Source of the DNA: Oppiella nova
Lineage: Eukaryota > Arthropoda > Arachnida > Sarcoptiformes > Oppiidae
Reading direction: 5' to 3'
NCBI GenBank assembly: GCA_905397405.1
Contig: CAJPVJ010000155.1
Span: forward strand, 1 to 35,718
Length of the DNA: 35,718 nucleotides
Part shown: positions 31,973 through 35,718 of the stretch, in pieces
Layout: each line of letters starts with the position of its first letter
Numbering within the stretch: the first letter of the stretch is position 1
The notes under the pieces: generated by a model
Databases searched by the model: none
Seen by the model: the letters and a program-made list of their open reading frames with translations, nothing else
What the model was told of the DNA's origin: nothing
Translations under genes and position numbers: made by a program

Positions 31973-34900
31973 AGTATATCTGATGGTGTGTTTGATGGCG
32001 TGTATGGCAATGAATGATCAAATAATATATAACTTAATAAAAGGACAAAATTTCATATAATAAAGAGTCACTGGAATTGGTCTCTCTATGCAAGAGATAT
32101 ATACTGGCGATGCCTGTGCTCTGTGTCTGTGCTCTAAGAGATGTATGTGTGTGCTATAGTAGAGTGTAGGAGCTCTGGATCTATAATATGATGATAGTGT
32201 ATGGGAGAGCTCCTCCCTATTGATCTTCTCGTGCACAGCACCAGTAGTGCATGCCATGGATGGTCGAGCCCTGTAAGCATCCATGAGCTCTATATATACT
32301 GTAGATATGTGCTGTGGATTCCTAGCTCTACAGTCGCCTCCCTTTTGGGTAATACTTGTTTCGTACGGAATACCGTTTTCTATGTGTTTTCTATGTGTAT
32401 ATACAGTATATGGCACTCAAACGCAAGTGTTTAGAGAGAGAGATATCTCGTATATATAGAGCTCTTGGAGTAAGGGATCAGTCGATTGCTACCACTGTTT
32501 ACGTGCTTTCAGTGGAGAAACGATTGCTTCAAGAAAATTGCGGCCATTTTTCGTTGGCTTTAATTTTTATATAAATAATTATCTTTTGAATCAATGAAAA
32601 TGAACGCTTAGTTTCGTCTCCCAAATCAAATAGTTGTCTGAAAATTATTTTTAAATAGACTTTCTCTCGACAAACAGTGAGATATAATGTGGGGCATAGT
32701 GTGCTGGCTATAAATAAAACACTCATGAATTTATTTCAATTCTATTAATTGCTTTTTAATTAAAAATGCTTATTTTTATAAGCAATGTATTACTTGATAA
32801 TTTAATTTATATAGATTTTTATGCATTATAAAATTTTTCCTAAAATTAAATTTCATGTTAATTAAGTTAATTAATTTATGATCAGACACAATTGTTTATC
32901 AAATTAATCCAAACCTTAAACTTGAAATTTATTTTAAAAGACTTTTGAATTTTGAATCAAAACTGACATACAATAGCTTAAGTACATTGAAATCAATAAA
33001 TATGTTAATACCAAAATATATTAAGTTATCAAATATTGAATAGACATTACTGTCTATAAAATTTAAATTTCACTATAAATCAGATTTAATGCATTTTTTA
33101 TAGTCGATTGCGAGCCCACACTATACTACCACTCCATTGCCTACCAATTGGTGTATAAGTTGTCAAAAAACACAGCAAATGATTAATCGCTGTATTAATT
33201 ACATGTGACCAATCAATTGAAAGGTACCCTTATATAGCCCATTGCCACCCAGTTATCCACTTTTCTCACGGCTGCCAATCCGTCACTAATTGTGTGCCGC
33301 TTTTGTCATCATATTTAAGATCAAAAACCATTTCTGGTTCACACCATTCAATAGGGGAAAGGCATATCTCTCCGTGTATTGTGTACGAGGGCTTGAAATT
33401 CAATAGTGATTACAATGAGAGCACACATTCCTATCGCAGTTATAATCAAATATTTATTTGTGAGAGTCGTGGCGATGGTGGTGGTGGTGGTGGCCAACCA
33501 TTTCATGAATATTCAGATCCGAGTCTTGTTTTACACACAAATCTATAGCCAATTCTTGGGCTCAAATTTGTTGCTCTAAATGTGAACAAGCAATCAATTT
33601 GTATGTAGTAATTGATTCACAAAGATATGCCTATTATACGATTATTTGCGAAACAAAATTGTGTGAAAAATATTGCATTTATTGTATTATTCGTAAGCTT
33701 TTGGCCCCAGAAATTAGATTAAGCTTTGATGCGATGATTGAGATGTATTTTAAACTACATTAACGTTACGCTATACTTGTATATACACAGTATATATTGA
33801 TAGAAAAATATTAGTTTACTATCTATTATATTTTATTCGCTCCCAAAGTAATTGATTTTTAAAGTCATTTACGTTTATACAGTATCTAAAGCTTTTCTAT
33901 TGTAACATCAAATTGATATCTAGCAACAACAACAAGCAAAAAATGTTTAAAAGTAAATAATTTAAGGCACCCATTGATAAGACCACGCGCTGGCAATCAA
34001 ATGAGTGCATCAAATGAAAAGATTTATGATTTGATGATATAATGCGAGCGAAAGGCACACAACATATAAGTTATTCAATTGGTTTACTGAAGAGTTATAG
34101 ATATCATGGTATGGAGTAAACAATGAACCGATGGAGAGATGATGTCTTGTCTCTCCAGACATATGCCGGTGATGGATGTGATCCAACACTTATGTATGAA
34201 ACGCATAGGCAATGGATGCGCCGTTCACTCCAACCCTGTCTTATAGTCTTATCATAAAATGACGGCAAACACAGCATCTTTCCTATGATATACCACTCAT
34301 CCTATCATATAATACATTGAGTACAGCACATGTGTTGAGCATTATGTGCTCATATTTTTGGGCCACTATTTGTGCCAATTTAGCCCTTTCTCAGAGTGTC
34401 GGTCCCCCCAGCATCCAGGCGCTCGACTTGATTTGATAATATGTATAAATATATAACAAATTGTGTTTTTATAGTAGAAATGATTGCATTGAATCTCTTT
34501 TAGTCATTGTTTTCACTCTACTTTATACAATCAATGATTTAATTAGATTTTCTCGTATAAAAAGTGTACACAATTGCTGGGTAGCCAAGGGTGTAATCAA
34601 ATATAGCCGTGAAATATGTAAATAAAAGTTGGAAATTGCTATTGAATAGCAATTTCTTTTTCAATGCAATTGTTTTATATAATATATGTTTTTATGATTA
34701 AATAGAAAAATTATGTTTGTTTTATGAATGAATTTAATTACACACACACTCATTGAGTTATACACTAAATATAGACATAACTATCTAACTCCCACACCAA
34801 GTTCAAACAAAAAACTTAAATTATTATATGAAAAGTGTTTGTAATTTAATTTAAAAATATTGATACTTGCTAAAAGTTAATCTTAAAGTTAGTATAAAGT

Positions 34901-35718
34901 TATATTTAATAATTTTCAATTTCCAATAATATTTGCGCACAGAAAAACACATGTCTTTTTAATCATGTACTGACATTATATTACAAGTATACAAAACGTG
35001 TTTACCATACGTTTTTGTATTATAATTATTTGGAGAACCCGAAACAAAACCAAGTGTGCTCTTTGTTCTGTTTTGTGGCGACTTTCTATCGGCCATTGGG
35101 GACAGGCATACGGGGCACCTACACGTGAAAACTATATTTTAAACGAGGCACACATATTTTGACTCCAAATACTACACTCTATTAGCTATACATATATTTC
35201 ATGTTTAGCTGTACGCGCGCATCCCTTATATTTCATACACCCGTACACATTCACATCCCTATCCCTGTGCTCCAGTTCCTCATCTATTTCATATCTGATG
35301 CACATACGGAGCACTAGTTTTTAATGTTTTTCGATAGCCTTTCGGAAACCCTATTTTCTCATTTTCATGGGAATGTTTGGGCTTTTTTATACAAATTATG
35401 CCCTTTTCTATCAATACCGAGTCTCTCGAGTAAAGGTTCATCACTGAGTACTGAGAAAATGTTTTTCATCGTTTATTATTCATGTTTAGAGTCACTCTCG
35501 CTGTTAGAGCACAGGGAGGCTGAGAGGGATAGGGATGTGGAGAGAGAGAGAGAGAGAGAGAGAGAGCGAAGGGAGTGTTGGTTTGATAGGATACGAGTAA
35601 TTGAGAGCAAAAGTGAGCGTAAGAGAGAGAAATAGAGAGAGAATGGATGAGTGAGAGCCTGAGCCACACAAATGAGCGACAATTTATGCATCAATTTCTT
35701 GTGTTTTTATGGCAAAAA
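31973..35718. promoter_or_regulatory. Upstream flank of Phox2
   Basis: This 3.7-kb stretch precedes the Phox2 start codon on the minus strand and must contain its 5' UTR and core promoter. No clear TATA box or initiator can be fixed. It holds a copy of GGGGAAAGGCAT (33354-33365), two of GGATAGGGATGT (35527-35538, and inverted at 35253-35264), a perfect palindrome at 34632-34656, a (GGT)n run near 33475-33490 and a GA tract at the right edge. The open frames here are short and unrecognised. Confidence 0.5.
35539..35567. repeat. (GA)n microsatellite
   Basis: About thirteen GA dinucleotides upstream of Phox2, directly next to a copy of GGATAGGGATGT (35527-35538). Confidence 0.95.

Overview
This is an AT-rich, intron-bearing nuclear window from an animal, most likely an arthropod and plausibly a mite. 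That placement is an inference from the protein families, the 62-200 bp introns beside much longer ones, and the base composition. There are no operons, CRISPR arrays or bacterial mobile elements. I recognise six genes, whose splice sites I placed by hand from reading-frame continuity and family conservation.

Layout. (1) 1-116, minus strand: the first coding exon of a PICALM/AP180/LAP clathrin-assembly protein, running off the left edge. (2) 1400-2359, plus strand: SKP1, the SCF ubiquitin-ligase adaptor, followed by a disordered block of tandem duplications (2300-4058) that repeats the end of the gene and its 3' flank. (3) 6582-8801, plus strand: a single-exon Regnase/ZC3H12-family ribonuclease of 739 aa. 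(4) 12510-14397, plus strand: a four-exon M20 peptidase of the PM20D1 type (511 aa). (5) 15537-18050, plus strand: a five-exon CAP/SCP secreted protein (332 aa) with an Arg-rich tail. (6) 31972 down to 20230, minus strand: the paired-like homeobox gene Phox2 (four exons, 372 aa), whose 7.6 kb and 2.8 kb introns and upstream flank fill the right half of the window.

The strangest observation is in SKP1. The second coding exon is present at 2208-2330 as the base-by-base complement of itself WITHOUT reversal. Read normally on either strand it is nonsense. Complemented in place, left to right, it gives the missing SKP1 residues in perfect frame from a proper AG acceptor, and its last 31 bases match two ordinary copies of the same exon found 185 and 843 bp downstream. 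The sequence returns to normal in exact register at 2331. Antiparallel inversion cannot produce this, and I know of no polymerase or recombination route that does. With a lone N at 2484 and the stacked partial copies of the exon end, a sequence-assembly or processing error is the leading explanation, but the signal itself is unambiguous.

Other points of interest: a 12-mer (GGGGAAAGGCAT) occurring four times and another (GGATAGGGATGT) occurring four times, all in the Phox2 locus; a ~575 bp tandem duplication in Phox2 intron 2; about a dozen (GA)n/(CT)n tracts; an ER-retrieval-like C-terminal RDEL on the PM20D1-type enzyme; and an unusual basic extension on the CAP protein. The genes have unrelated jobs (endocytosis, ubiquitylation, mRNA decay, lipid-amide hydrolysis, secretion, neuronal transcription), and nothing suggests they act as one system.
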